Shown: piece by piece, positions 51,501 through 62,898 of the stretch
How the letters are laid out: the number at the start of each line of letters is the position of its first letter
Numbering within the stretch: position 1 is the first letter of the stretch
Source of the DNA: Auanema rhodensis
Taxonomy: Eukaryota > Nematoda > Chromadorea > Rhabditida > Rhabditidae
NCBI GenBank assembly: GCA_964057225.1
Contig: OZ059900.1
Location: 25,311,638-25,375,637 of the forward strand
Reading direction: 5' to 3'
Length of the DNA stretch: 64,000 nt
Position numbers and translations under genes: made by a program
Notes under the pieces: generated by a model
The model's input: the letters and a program-made list of their open reading frames with translations, nothing else
Told to the model about the DNA's origin: nothing
Databases searched by the model: none

Positions 51501-52304
51501 GTTGTACGAACAATTTTGAGCTAGGTTTCATTGACATTGCATGAGTTTGAACACATGAAATCGTAAGTCAAAACCTTGTTTACAGCGAAATTTCCAAAAA
51601 CTGGTTTTCCAGCATAATAAAATATTTCTCATGGGAAATACTGTGTTTTTGTATTTTTCTAGTGTTCAGCATGTAAAATGCTTCATTTTAGTATGTAACA
51701 CGCTGAAATTCGTTGCATTTGACGACTCATATGAACAAAAATCGATTTAATCAATATTAGCCATAAGGGGCGTGCCCTCAGAATATGCTAATTTCCTAAA
51801 TTTTCTAACCCGTGTTTTTTTGTCGTGAAAGTGGAACTAGACGTTGTACGAACAATTTTGAGCTAGGTTTCATTGACATTGCATGATTTGAACACATGAA
51901 ATCGTAAGTCAAAACCTTGTTTACAGCGAAATTTCCAAAAACTGGTTTTCCAGCATAATAAAATATTTCTCATGTGAAATACAGTGTTTTTGTATTTTTT
52001 TAGTGTTCAGCATGTAAAATGCGTCATTTTAGTATGTAAAACGCTGAAATTTGTTGCATTTGACGACTCATATGAACAAAAATCGATTTTATCAATATTA
52101 GCCATAAGGGGCGTGCCCTCAGAATATGCTAATTTCCTTAATTTTCTAACCCCTGTTTTTTTGTCGTGAAAGTGGAACTAGACGTTGTACGAACAATTTT
52201 GAGCTAGGTTTCATTGACATTGCATGAGTTTGAACACATGAAATCGTAAGTCAAAACCTTGTTTACAGCGAAATTTCCAAAAACTGGTTTTCCAGCATAA
52301 TAAA
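48548..52304 (+). repeat. Domain VI: eleven-monomer HOR T-U-V-W-R-S-K-A-O-A-O (3757 bp)
   Basis: Units start at 48548 (T), 48889 (U, deletion), 49230 (V: gtgaactacag, deletion), 49571 (W, A128T), 49913 (R: acatttctcaag, tttttatattt), 50255 (S: acatttctcaag, gacgatg), 50597 (K), 50939 (A with acccgtg and deletion), 51280 (O: gtgaaatacag, gcgtcat, A128T), 51622 (A), 51963 (O). The A-O pair is duplicated in tandem. First appearance in the window of the acatttctcaag units. Confidence 0.9.
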
Positions 52305-54353
52305 ACATTTCTCAAGGGAAAAACTGTGTTTTTATATTTTTCTAGTGTTCAGCATGTGAAATGCTTTATTTTAGTATGTAACACGCTGAAATTTGTTGCA
52401 TTTGACGACTCATATGAACAAAAATCGATTTAATCAATATTAGCCATAAGGGGCGTGCCCTCAGAATATGCTAATTTCCTCAATTTTCTAACCCCTGTTT
52501 TTTGTCGTGAAAGTGGAACTAGACGTTGTACGAACAATTTTGAGCTAGGTTTCATTGACATTGCATGAGTTTGAACACATGAAATCGTAAGTCAAAACCT
52601 TGTTTACAGCGAAATTTCCAAAAACTGGTTTTCCAGCATAATAAAATATTTCTCATGGGAAATACTGTGTTTTTGTATTTTTCTAGTGTTCAGCATGTAA
52701 AATGCTTCATTTTAATATGTAACACGCTGAAATTCGTTCCATTTGACGACTCATATGAACAAAAATCGATTTAATCAATATTAGCCATAAGGGGCGTGCC
52801 CTCAGAATATGCTAATTTCCTTAATTTTCTAACCCCTGTTTTTTTGTCGTGAAAGTGGAACAAGACGTTGTACGAACAATTTTGAGCTAGGTTTCATTGA
52901 CATTGCATGATTTGAACACATGAAATCGTAAGTCAAAACCTTGTTTACAGCGAAATTTCCAAAAACTGGTTTTCCAGCATAATAAAATATTTCTCATGTG
53001 AACTACAGTGTTTTTGTATTTTTTTAGTGTTCAGCATGTAAAATGCTTCATTTTAGTATGTAACACGCTGAAATTCGTTGCATTTGACGACTCATATGAA
53101 CAAAAATCGATTTAATCAATATTAGCCATAAGGGGCGTGCCCTCAGAATATGCTAATTTCCTTAATTTTCTAACCCCTGTTTTTTTGTCGTGAAAGTGGA
53201 ACAAGACGTTGTACGAACAATTTTGAGCTAGGTTTCATTGACATTGCATGATTTGAACACATGAAATCGTAAGTCAAAACCTTGTTTACAGCGAAATTTC
53301 CAAAAACTGGTTTTCCAGCATAATAAAATATTTCTCATGGGAAATACTGTGTTTTTGTATTTTTCTAGTGTTCAGCATGTAAAATGCTTCATTTTAGTAT
53401 GTAAAACGCTGAAATTTGTTGCATTTGACGACTCATATGAACAAAAATCGATTTTATCAATATTAGCCATAAGGGGCGTGCCCTCAGAATATGCTAATTT
53501 CCTTAATTTTCTAACCCCTGTTTTTTTGTCGTGAAAGTGGAACTAGACGTTGTACGAACAATTTTGAGCTAGGTTTCATTGACATTGCATGAGTTTGAAC
53601 ACATGAAATCGTAAGTCAAAACCTTGTTTACAGCGAAATTTCCAAAAACTGGTTTTCCAGCATAATAAAACATTTCTCAAGGGAAAAACTGTGTTTTTAT
53701 ATTTTTCTAGTGTTCAGCATGTGAAATGCTTTATTTTAGTATGTAACACGCTGAAATTTGTTGCATTTGACGACTCATATGAACAAAAATCGATTTAATC
53801 AATATTAGCCATAAGGGGCGTGCCCTCAGAATATGCTAATTTCCTTAATTTTCTAACCCCTGTTTTTTTGTCGTGAAAGTGGAACTAGACGTTGTACGAA
53901 CAATTTTGAGCTAGGTTTCATTGACATTGCATGAGTTTGAACACATGAAATCGTAAGTCAAAACCTTGTTTACAGCGAAATTTCCAAAAACTGGTTTTCC
54001 AGCATAATAAAACATTTCTCAAGGGAAAAACTGTGTTTTTGTATTTTTCTAGTGTTCAGCATGTGAAATGCTTTATTTTAGTATGTAACACGCTGAAATT
54101 TGTTGCATTTGACGACTCATATGAACAAAAATCGATTTAATCAATATTAGCCATAAGGGGCGTGCCCTCAGAATATGCTAATTTCCTTAATTTTCTAACC
54201 CCTGTTTTTTTGTCGTGAAAGTGGAACTAGACGATGTACGAACAATTTTGAGCTAGGTTTCATTGACATTGCATGAGTTTGAACACATGAAATCGTAAGT
54301 CAAAACCTTGTTTACAGCGAAATTTCCAAAAACTGGTTTTCTAGCATAATAAA
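52305..54353 (+). repeat. Domain VI: second copy beginning, R/T-U-V-W-R-S
   Basis: Units start at 52305 (chimera: R in its first half, T in its second half), 52646 (U), 52987 (V), 53328 (W), 53670 (R) and 54012 (S). U to S match the units at 48889-50596 at a spacing of 3757 bp, including the private ttttctagcat at the end of S. Confidence 0.9.
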
Positions 54354-56062
54354 ATATTTCTCATGGGAAATACTGTGTTTTTGTATTTTTCTAGTGTTCA
54401 GCATGTAAAATGCTTCATTTTAGTATGTAACACGCTGAAATTCGTTGCATTTGACGACTCATATGAACAAAAATCGATTTAATCAATATTAGCCATAAGG
54501 GGCGTGCCCTCAGAATATGCTAATTTCCTTAATTTTCTAACCCCTGTTTTTTTGTCGTGAAAGTGGAACTAGACGTTGTACGAACAATTTTGAGCTAGGT
54601 TTCATTGACATTGCATGAGTTTGAACACATGAAATCGTAAGTCAAAACCTTGTTTACAGCGAAATTTCCAAAAACTGGTTTTCCAGCATAATAAAATATT
54701 TCTCATGGGAAATACTGTGTTTTTGTATTTTTCTAGTGTTCAGCATGTAAAATGCTTCATTTTAGTATGTAACACGCTGAAATTCGTTGCATTTGACGAC
54801 TCATATGAACAAAAATCGATTTAATCAATATTAGCCATAAGGGGCGTGCCCTCAGAATATGCTAATTTCCTAAATTTTCTAACCCGTGTTTTTTTGTCGT
54901 GAAAGTGGAACTAGACGTTGTACGAACAATTTTGAGCTAGGTTTCATTGACATTGCATGATTTGAACACATGAAATCGTAAGTCAAAACCTTGTTTACAG
55001 CGAAATTTCCAAAAACTGGTTTTCCAGCATAATAAAATATTTCTCATGTGAAATACAGTGTTTTTGTATTTTTTTAGTGTTCAGCATGTAAAATGCGTCA
55101 TTTTAGTATGTAAAACGCTGAAATTTGTTGCATTTGACGACTCATATGAACAAAAATCGATTTTATCAATATTAGCCATAAGGGGCGTGCCCTCAGAATA
55201 TGCTAATTTCCTTAATTTTCTAACCCCTGTTTTTTTGTCGTGAAAGTGGAACTAGACGTTGTACGAACAATTTTGAGCTAGGTTTCATTGACATTGCATG
55301 AGTTTGAACACATGAAATCGTAAGTCAAAACCTTGTTTACAGCGAAATTTCCAAAAACTGGTTTTCCAGCATAATAAAACATTTCTCAAGGGAAAAACTG
55401 TGTTTTTATATTTTTCTAGTGTTCAGCATGTGAAATGCTTTATTTTAGTATGTAACACGCTGAAATTTGTTGCATTTGACGACTCATATGAACAAAAATC
55501 GATTTAATCAATATTAGCCATAAGGGGCGTGCCCTCAGAATATGCTAATTTCCTTAATTTTCTAACCCCTGTTTTTTTGTCGTGAAAGTGGAACTAGACG
55601 TTGTACGAACAATTTTGAGCTAGGTTTCATTGACATTGCATGAGTTTGAACACATGAAATCGTAAGTCAAAACCTTGTTTACAGCGAAATTTCCAAAAAC
55701 TGGTTTTCCAGCATAATAAAACATTTCTCAAGGGAAAAACTGTGTTTTTATATTTTTCTAGTGTTCAGCATGTGAAATGCTTTATTTTAGTATGTAACAC
55801 GCTGAAATTTGTTGCATTTGACGACTCATATGAACAAAAATCGATTTAATCAATATTAGCCATAAGGGGCGTGCCCTCAGAATATGCTAATTTCCTTAAT
55901 TTTCTAACCCCTGTTTTTTTGTCGTGAAAGTGGAACTAGACGATGTACGAACAATTTTGAGCTAGGTTTCATTGACATTGCATGAGTTTGAACACATGAA
56001 ATCGTAAGTCAAAACCTTGTTTACAGCGAAATTTCCAAAAACTGGTTTTCCAGCATAATAAA
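54354..56062 (+). repeat. Domain VI: five-monomer HOR K-A-O-R-S (1709 bp)
   Basis: Units start at 54354 (K), 54696 (A, acccgtg, deletion), 55037 (O), 55379 (R) and 55721 (S, now with tttttatattt and gacgatg). This is the core HOR of the right end of the window. Confidence 0.92.
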
Positions 56063-57088
56063 ATATTTCTCATGGGAAATACTGTGTTTTTGTATTTTTC
56101 TAGTGTTCAGCATGTAAAATGCGTCATTTTAGTATGTAAAACGCTGAAATTTGTTGCATTTGACGACTCATATGAACAAAAATCGATTTTATCAATATTA
56201 GCCATAAGGGGCGTGCCCTCAGAATATGCTAATTTCCTTAATTTTCTAACCCCTGTTTTTTTGTCGTGAAAGTGGAACTAGACGTTGTACGAACAATTTT
56301 GAGCTAGGTTTCATTGACATTGCATGAGTTTGAACACATGAAATCGTAAGTCAAAACCTTGTTTACAGCGAAATTTCCAAAAACTGGTTTTCCAGCATAA
56401 TAAAACATTTCTCAAGGGAAAAACTGTGTTTTTATATTTTTCTAGTGTTCAGCATGTGAAATGCTTTATTTTAGTATGTAACACGCTGAAATTTGTTGCA
56501 TTTGACGACTCATATGAACAAAAATCGATTTAATCAATATTAGCCATAAGGGGCGTGCCCTCAGAATATGCTAATTTCCTTAATTTTCTAACCCCTGTTT
56601 TTTTGTCGTGAAAGTGGAACTAGACGTTGTACGAACAATTTTGAGCTAGGTTTCATTGACATTGCATGAGTTTGAACACATGAAATCGTAAGTCAAAACC
56701 TTGTTTACAGCGAAATTTCCAAAAACTGGTTTTCCAGCATAATAAAACATTTCTCAAGGGAAAAACTGTGTTTTTATATTTTTCTAGTGTTCAGCATGTG
56801 AAATGCTTTATTTTAGTATGTAACACGCTGAAATTTGTTGCATTTGACGACTCATATGAACAAAAATCGATTTAATCAATATTAGCCATAAGGGGCGTGC
56901 CCTCAGAATATGCTAATTTCCTTAATTTTCTAACCCCTGTTTTTTTGTCGTGAAAGTGGAACTAGACGATGTACGAACAATTTTGAGCTAGGTTTCATTG
57001 ACATTGCATGAGTTTGAACACATGAAATCGTAAGTCAAAACCTTGTTTACAGCGAAATTTCCAAAAACTGGTTTTCCAGCATAATAAA
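56063..57088 (+). repeat. Domain VI: partial HOR O'-R-S (1026 bp)
   Basis: Units start at 56063, 56405 and 56747. The 56063 unit begins like K (gggaaatactg) but has O-type gcgtcat, gtaaaacg and A128T, so it looks like a K/O chimera standing in for K-A-O. Confidence 0.88.
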
Positions 57089-58797
57089 ATATTTCTCATG
57101 GGAAATACTGTGTTTTTGTATTTTTCTAGTGTTCAGCATGTAAAATGCTTCATTTTAGTATGTAACACGCTGAAATTCGTTGCATTTGACGACTCATATG
57201 AACAAAAATCGATTTAATCAATATTAGCCATAAGGGGCGTGCCCTCAGAATATGCTAATTTCCTTAATTTTCTAACCCCTGTTTTTTTGTCGTGAAAGTG
57301 GAACTAGACGTTGTACGAACAATTTTGAGCTAGTTTTCATTGACATTGCATGAGTTTGAACACATGAAATCGTAAGTCAAAACCTTGTTTACAGCGAAAT
57401 TTCCAAAAACTGGTTTTCCAGCATAATAAAATATTTCTCATGGGAAATACTGTGTTTTTGTATTTTTCTAGTGTTCAGCATGTAAAATGCTTCATTTTAG
57501 TATGTAACACGCTGAAATTCGTTGCATTTGACGACTCATATGAACAAAAATCGATTTAATCAATATTAGCCATAAGGGGCGTGCCCTCAGAATATGCTAA
57601 TTTCCTAAATTTTCTAACCCGTGTTTTTTTGTCGTGAAAGTGGAACTAGACGTTGTACGAACAATTTTGAGCTAGGTTTCATTGACATTGCATGATTTGA
57701 ACACATGAAATCGTAAGTCAAAACCTTGTTTACAGCGAAATTTCCAAAAACTGGTTTTCCAGCATAATAAAATATTTCTCATGTGAAATACAGTGTTTTT
57801 GTATTTTTTTAGTGTTCAGCATGTAAAATGCGTCATTTTAGTATGTAAAACGCTGAAATTTGTTGCATTTGACGACTCATATGAACAAAAATCGATTTTA
57901 TCAATATTAGCCATAAGGGGCGTGCCCTCAGAATATGCTAATTTCCTTAATTTTCTAACCCCTGTTTTTTTGTCGTGAAAGTGGAACTAGACGTTGTACG
58001 AACAATTTTGAGCTAGGTTTCATTGACATTGCATGAGTTTGAACACATGAAATCGTAAGTCAAAACCTTGTTTACAGCGAAATTTCCAAAAACTGGTTTT
58101 CCAGCATAATAAAACATTTCTCAAGGGAAAAACTGTGTTTTTATATTTTTCTAGTGTTCAGCATGTGAAATGCTTTATTTTAGTATGTAACACGCTGAAA
58201 TTTGTTGCATTTGACGACTCATATGAACAAAAATCGATTTAATCAATATTAGCCATAAGGGGCGTGCCCTCAGAATATGCTAATTTCCTTAATTTTCTAA
58301 CCCCTGTTTTTTTGTCGTGAAAGTGGAACTAGACGTTGTACGAACAATTTTGAGCTAGGTTTCATTGACATTGCATGAGTTTGAACACATGAAATCGTAA
58401 GTCAAAACCTTGTTTACAGCGAAATTTCCAAAAACTGGTTTTCCAGCATAATAAAACATTTCTCAAGAGAAAAACTGTGTTTTTATATTTTTCTAGTGTT
58501 CAGCATGTGAAATGCTTTATTTTAGTATGTAACACGCTGAAATTTGTTGCATTTGACGACTCATATGAACAAAAATCGATTTAATCAATATTAGCCATAA
58601 GGGGCGTGCCCTCAGAATATGCTAATTTCCTTAATTTTCTAACCCCTGTTTTTTTGTCGTGAAAGTGGAACTAGACGATGTACGAACAATTTTGAGCTAG
58701 GTTTCATTGACATTGCATGAGTTTGAACACATGAAATCGTAAGTCAAAACCTTGTTTACAGCGAAATTTCCAAAAACTGGTTTTCCAGCATAATAAA
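57089..58797 (+). repeat. Domain VI: five-monomer HOR K-A-O-R-S (1709 bp)
   Basis: Units start at 57089, 57431, 57772, 58114 and 58456. Private changes: agctagttttc in K (about 57333) and caagagaaaa in S (58456). The S change is shared with the unit at 62558. Confidence 0.92.
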
Positions 58798-60164
58798 ATA
58801 TTTCTCATGGGAAATACTGTGTTTTTGTATTTTTCTAGTGTTCAGCATGTAAAATGCTTCATTTTAGTATGTAACACGCTGAAATTCGTTGCATTTGACG
58901 ACTCATATGAACAAAAATCGATTTAATCAATATTAGCCATAAGGGGCGTGCCCTCAGAATATGCTAATTTCCTTAATTTTCTAACCCCTGTTTTTTTGTC
59001 GTGAAAGTGGAACTAGACGTTGTACGAACAATTTTGAGCTAGGTTTCATTGACATTGCATGAGTTTGAACACATGAAATCGTAAGTCAAAACCTTGTTTA
59101 CAGCGAAATTTCCAAAAACTGGTTTTCCAGCATAATAAAATATTTCTCATGGGAAATACTGTGTTTTTGTATTTTTCTAGTGTTCAGCATGTAAAATGCT
59201 TCATTTTAGTATGTAACACGCTGAAATTCGTTGCATTTGACGACTCATATGAACAAAAATCGATTTAATCAATATTAGCCATAAGGGGCGTGCCCTCAGA
59301 ATATGCTAATTTCCTAAATTTTCTAACCCGTGTTTTTTTGTCGTGAAAGTGGAACTAGACGTTGTACGAACAATTTTGAGCTAGGTTTCATTGACATTGC
59401 ATGATTTGAACACATGAAATCGTAAGTCAAAACCTTGTTTACAGCGAAATTTCCAAAAACTGGTTTTCCAGCATAATAAAATATTTCTCATGTGAAATAC
59501 AGTGTTTTTGTATTTTTTTAGTGTTCAGCATGTAAAATGCGTCATTTTAGTATGTAAAACGCTGAAATTTGTTGCATTTGACGACTCATATGAACAAAAA
59601 TCGATTTTATCAATATTAGCCATAAGGGGCGTGCCCTCAGAATATGCTAATTTCCTTAATTTTCTAACCCCTGTTTTTTTGTCGTGAAAGTGGAACTAGA
59701 CGTTGTACGAACAATTTTGAGCTAGGTTTCATTGACATTGCATGAGTTTGAACACATGAAATCGTAAGTCAAAACCTTGTTTACAGCGAAATTTCCAAAA
59801 ACTGGTTTTCCAGCATAATAAAACATTTCTCAAGGGAAAAACTGTGTTTTTATATTTTTCTAGTGTTCAGCATGTGAAATGCTTTATTTTAGTATGTAAC
59901 ACGCTGAAATTTGTTGCATTTGACGACTCATATGAACAAAAATCGATTTAATCAATATTAGCCATAAGGGGCGTGCCCTCAGAATATGCTAATTTCCTTA
60001 ATTTTCTAACCCCTGTTTTTTTGTCGTGAAAGTGGAACTAGACGATGTACGAACAATTTTGAGCTAGGTTTCATTGACATTGCATGAGTTTGAACACATG
60101 AAATCGTAAGTCAAAACCTTGTTTACAGCGAAATTTCCAAAAACTGGTTTTCCAGCATAATAAA
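58798..60164 (+). repeat. Domain VI: four-monomer HOR K-A-O-S (1367 bp)
   Basis: Units start at 58798, 59140, 59481 and 59823. The last has gacgatg, so it is S-like and one of the R/S pair is missing compared with the five-monomer form. Confidence 0.9.
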
Positions 60165-61873
60165 ATATTTCTCATGGGAAATACTGTGTTTTTGTATTTT
60201 TCTAGTGTTCAGCATGTAAAATGCTTCATTTTAGTATGTAACACGCTGAAATTCGTTGCATTTGACGACTCATATGAACAAAAATCGATTTAATCAATAT
60301 TAGCCATAAGGGGCGTGCCCTCAGAATATGCTAATTTCCTTAATTTTCTAACCCCTGTTTTTTTGTCGTGAAAGTGGAACTAGACGTTTTACGAACAATT
60401 TTGAGCTAGGTTTCATTGACATTGCATGAGTTTGAACACATGAAATCGTAAGTCAAAACCTTGTTTACAGCGAAATTTCCAAAAACTGGTTTTCCAGCAT
60501 AATAAAATATTTCTCATGGGAAATACTGTGTTTTTGTATTTTTCTAGTGTTCAGCATGTAAAATGCTTCATTTTAGTATGTAACACGCTGAAATTCGTTG
60601 CATTTGACGACTCATATGAACAAAAATCGATTTAATCAATATTAGCCATAAGGGGCGTGCCCTCAGAATATGCTAATTTCCTAAATTTTCTAACCCGTGT
60701 TTTTTTGTCGTGAAAGTGGAACTAGACGTTGTACGAACAATTTTGAGCTAGGTTTCATTGACATTGCATGATTTGAACACATGAAATCGTAAGTCAAAAC
60801 CTTGTTTACAGCGAAATTTCCAAAAACTGGTTTTCCAGCATAATAAAATATTTCTCATGTGAAATACAGTGTTTTTGTATTTTTTTAGTGTTCAGCATGT
60901 AAAATGCGTCATTTTAGTATGTAAAACGCTGAAATTTGTTGCATTTGACGACTCATATGAACAAAAATCGATTTTATCAATATTAGCCATAAGGGGCGTG
61001 CCCTCAGAATATGCTAATTTCCTTAATTTTCTAACCCCTGTTTTTTTGTCGTGAAAGTGGAACTAGACGTTGTACGAACAATTTTGAGCTAGGTTTCATT
61101 GACATTGCATGAGTTTGAACACATGAAATCGTAAGTCAAAACCTTGTTTACAGCGAAATTTCCAAAAACTGGTTTTCCAGCATAATAAAACATTTCTCAA
61201 GGGAAAAACTGTGTTTTTATATTTTTCTAGTGTTCAGCATGTGAAATGCTTTATTTTAGTATGTAACACGCTGAAATTTGTTGCATTTGACGACTCATAT
61301 GAACAAAAATCGATTTAATCAATATTAGCCATAAGGGGCGTGCCCTCAGAATATGCTGATTTCCTTAATTTTCTAACCCCTGTTTTTTTGTCGTGAAAGT
61401 GGAACTAGACGTTGTACAAACAATTTTGAGCTAGGTTTCATTGACATTGCATGAGTTTGAACACATGAAATCGTAAGTCAAAACCTTGTTTACAGCGAAA
61501 TTTCCAAAAACTGGTTTTCCAGCATAATAAAACATTTCTCAAGGGAAAAACTGTGTTTTTATATTTTTCTAGTGTTCAGCATGTGAAATGCTTTATTTTA
61601 GTATGTAACACGCTGAAATTTGTTGCATTTGACGACTCATATGAACAAAAATCGATTTAATCAATATTAGCCATAAGGGGCGTGCCCTCAGAATATGCTA
61701 ATTTCCTTAATTTTCTAACCCCTGTTTTTTTGTCGTGAAAGTGGAACTAGACGATGTACGAACAATTTTGAGCTAGGTTTCATTGACATTGCATGAGTTT
61801 GAACACATGAAATCGTAAGTCAAAACCTTGTTTACAGCGAAATTTCCAAAAACTGGTTTTCCAGCATAATAAA
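60165..61873 (+). repeat. Domain VI: five-monomer HOR K-A-O-R-S (1709 bp)
   Basis: Units start at 60165, 60507, 60848, 61190 and 61532. Private changes: gacgttttacg in K, and atatgctgattt plus gtacaaac in R. Confidence 0.92.
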
Positions 61874-62898
61874 ATATTTCTCATGGGAAATACTGTGTTT
61901 TTGTATTTTTCTAGTGTTCAGCATGTAAAATGCTTCATTTTAGTATGTAACACGCTGAAATTCGTTGCATTTGACGACTCATATGAACAAAAATCGATTT
62001 AATCAATATTAGCCATAAGGGGCGTGCCCTCAGAATATGCTAATTTCCTTAATTTTCTAACCCCTGTTTTTTTGTCGTGAAAGTGGAACTAGACGTTGTA
62101 CGAACAATTTTGAGCTAGGTTTCATTGACATTGCATGAGTTTGAACACATGAAATCGTAAGTCAAAACCTTGTTTACAGCGAAATTTCCAAAAACTGGTT
62201 TTCCAGCATAATAAAATATTTCTCATGTGAAATACAGTGTTTTTGTATTTTTTTAGTGTTAAGCATGTGAAATGCTTTATTTTAGTATGTAACACGCTGA
62301 AATTTGTTGCATTTGACGACTCATATGAACAAAAATCGATTTAATCAATATTAGCCATAAGGGGCGTGCCCTCAGAATATGCTAATTTCCTTAATTTTCT
62401 AACCCCTGTTTTTTTGTCGTGAAAGTGGAACTAGACGTTGTACGAACAATTTTGAGCTAGGTTTCATTGACATTGCATGAGTTTGAACACATGAAATCGT
62501 AAGTCAAAACCTTGTTTACAGCGAAATTTCCAAAAACTGGTTTTCCAGCATAATAAAACATTTCTCAAGAGAAAAACTGTGTTTTTATATTTTTCTAGTG
62601 TTCAGCATGTGAAATGCTTTATTTTAGTATGTAACACGCTGAAATTTGTTGCATTTGACGACTCATATGAACAAAAATCGATTTAATCAATATTAGCCAT
62701 AAGGGGCGTGCCCTCAGAATATGCTAATTTCCTAAATTTTCTAACCCGTGTTTTTTTGTCGTGAAAGTGGAACTAGACGTTGTACGAACAATTTTGAGCT
62801 AGGTTTCATTGACATTGCATGATTTGAACACATGAAATCGTAAGTCAAAACCTTGTTTACAGCGAAATTTCCAAAAACTGGTTTTCCAGCATAATAAA
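61874..62898 (+). repeat. Domain VI: three-monomer rearranged HOR with two chimeric units (1025 bp)
   Basis: Units start at 61874 (K), 62216 (O-type beginning, R-type from about position 47) and 62558 (S-type first half, A-type second half with acccgtg and the deletion). The two adjacent chimeras suggest linked recombination events. Confidence 0.9.
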
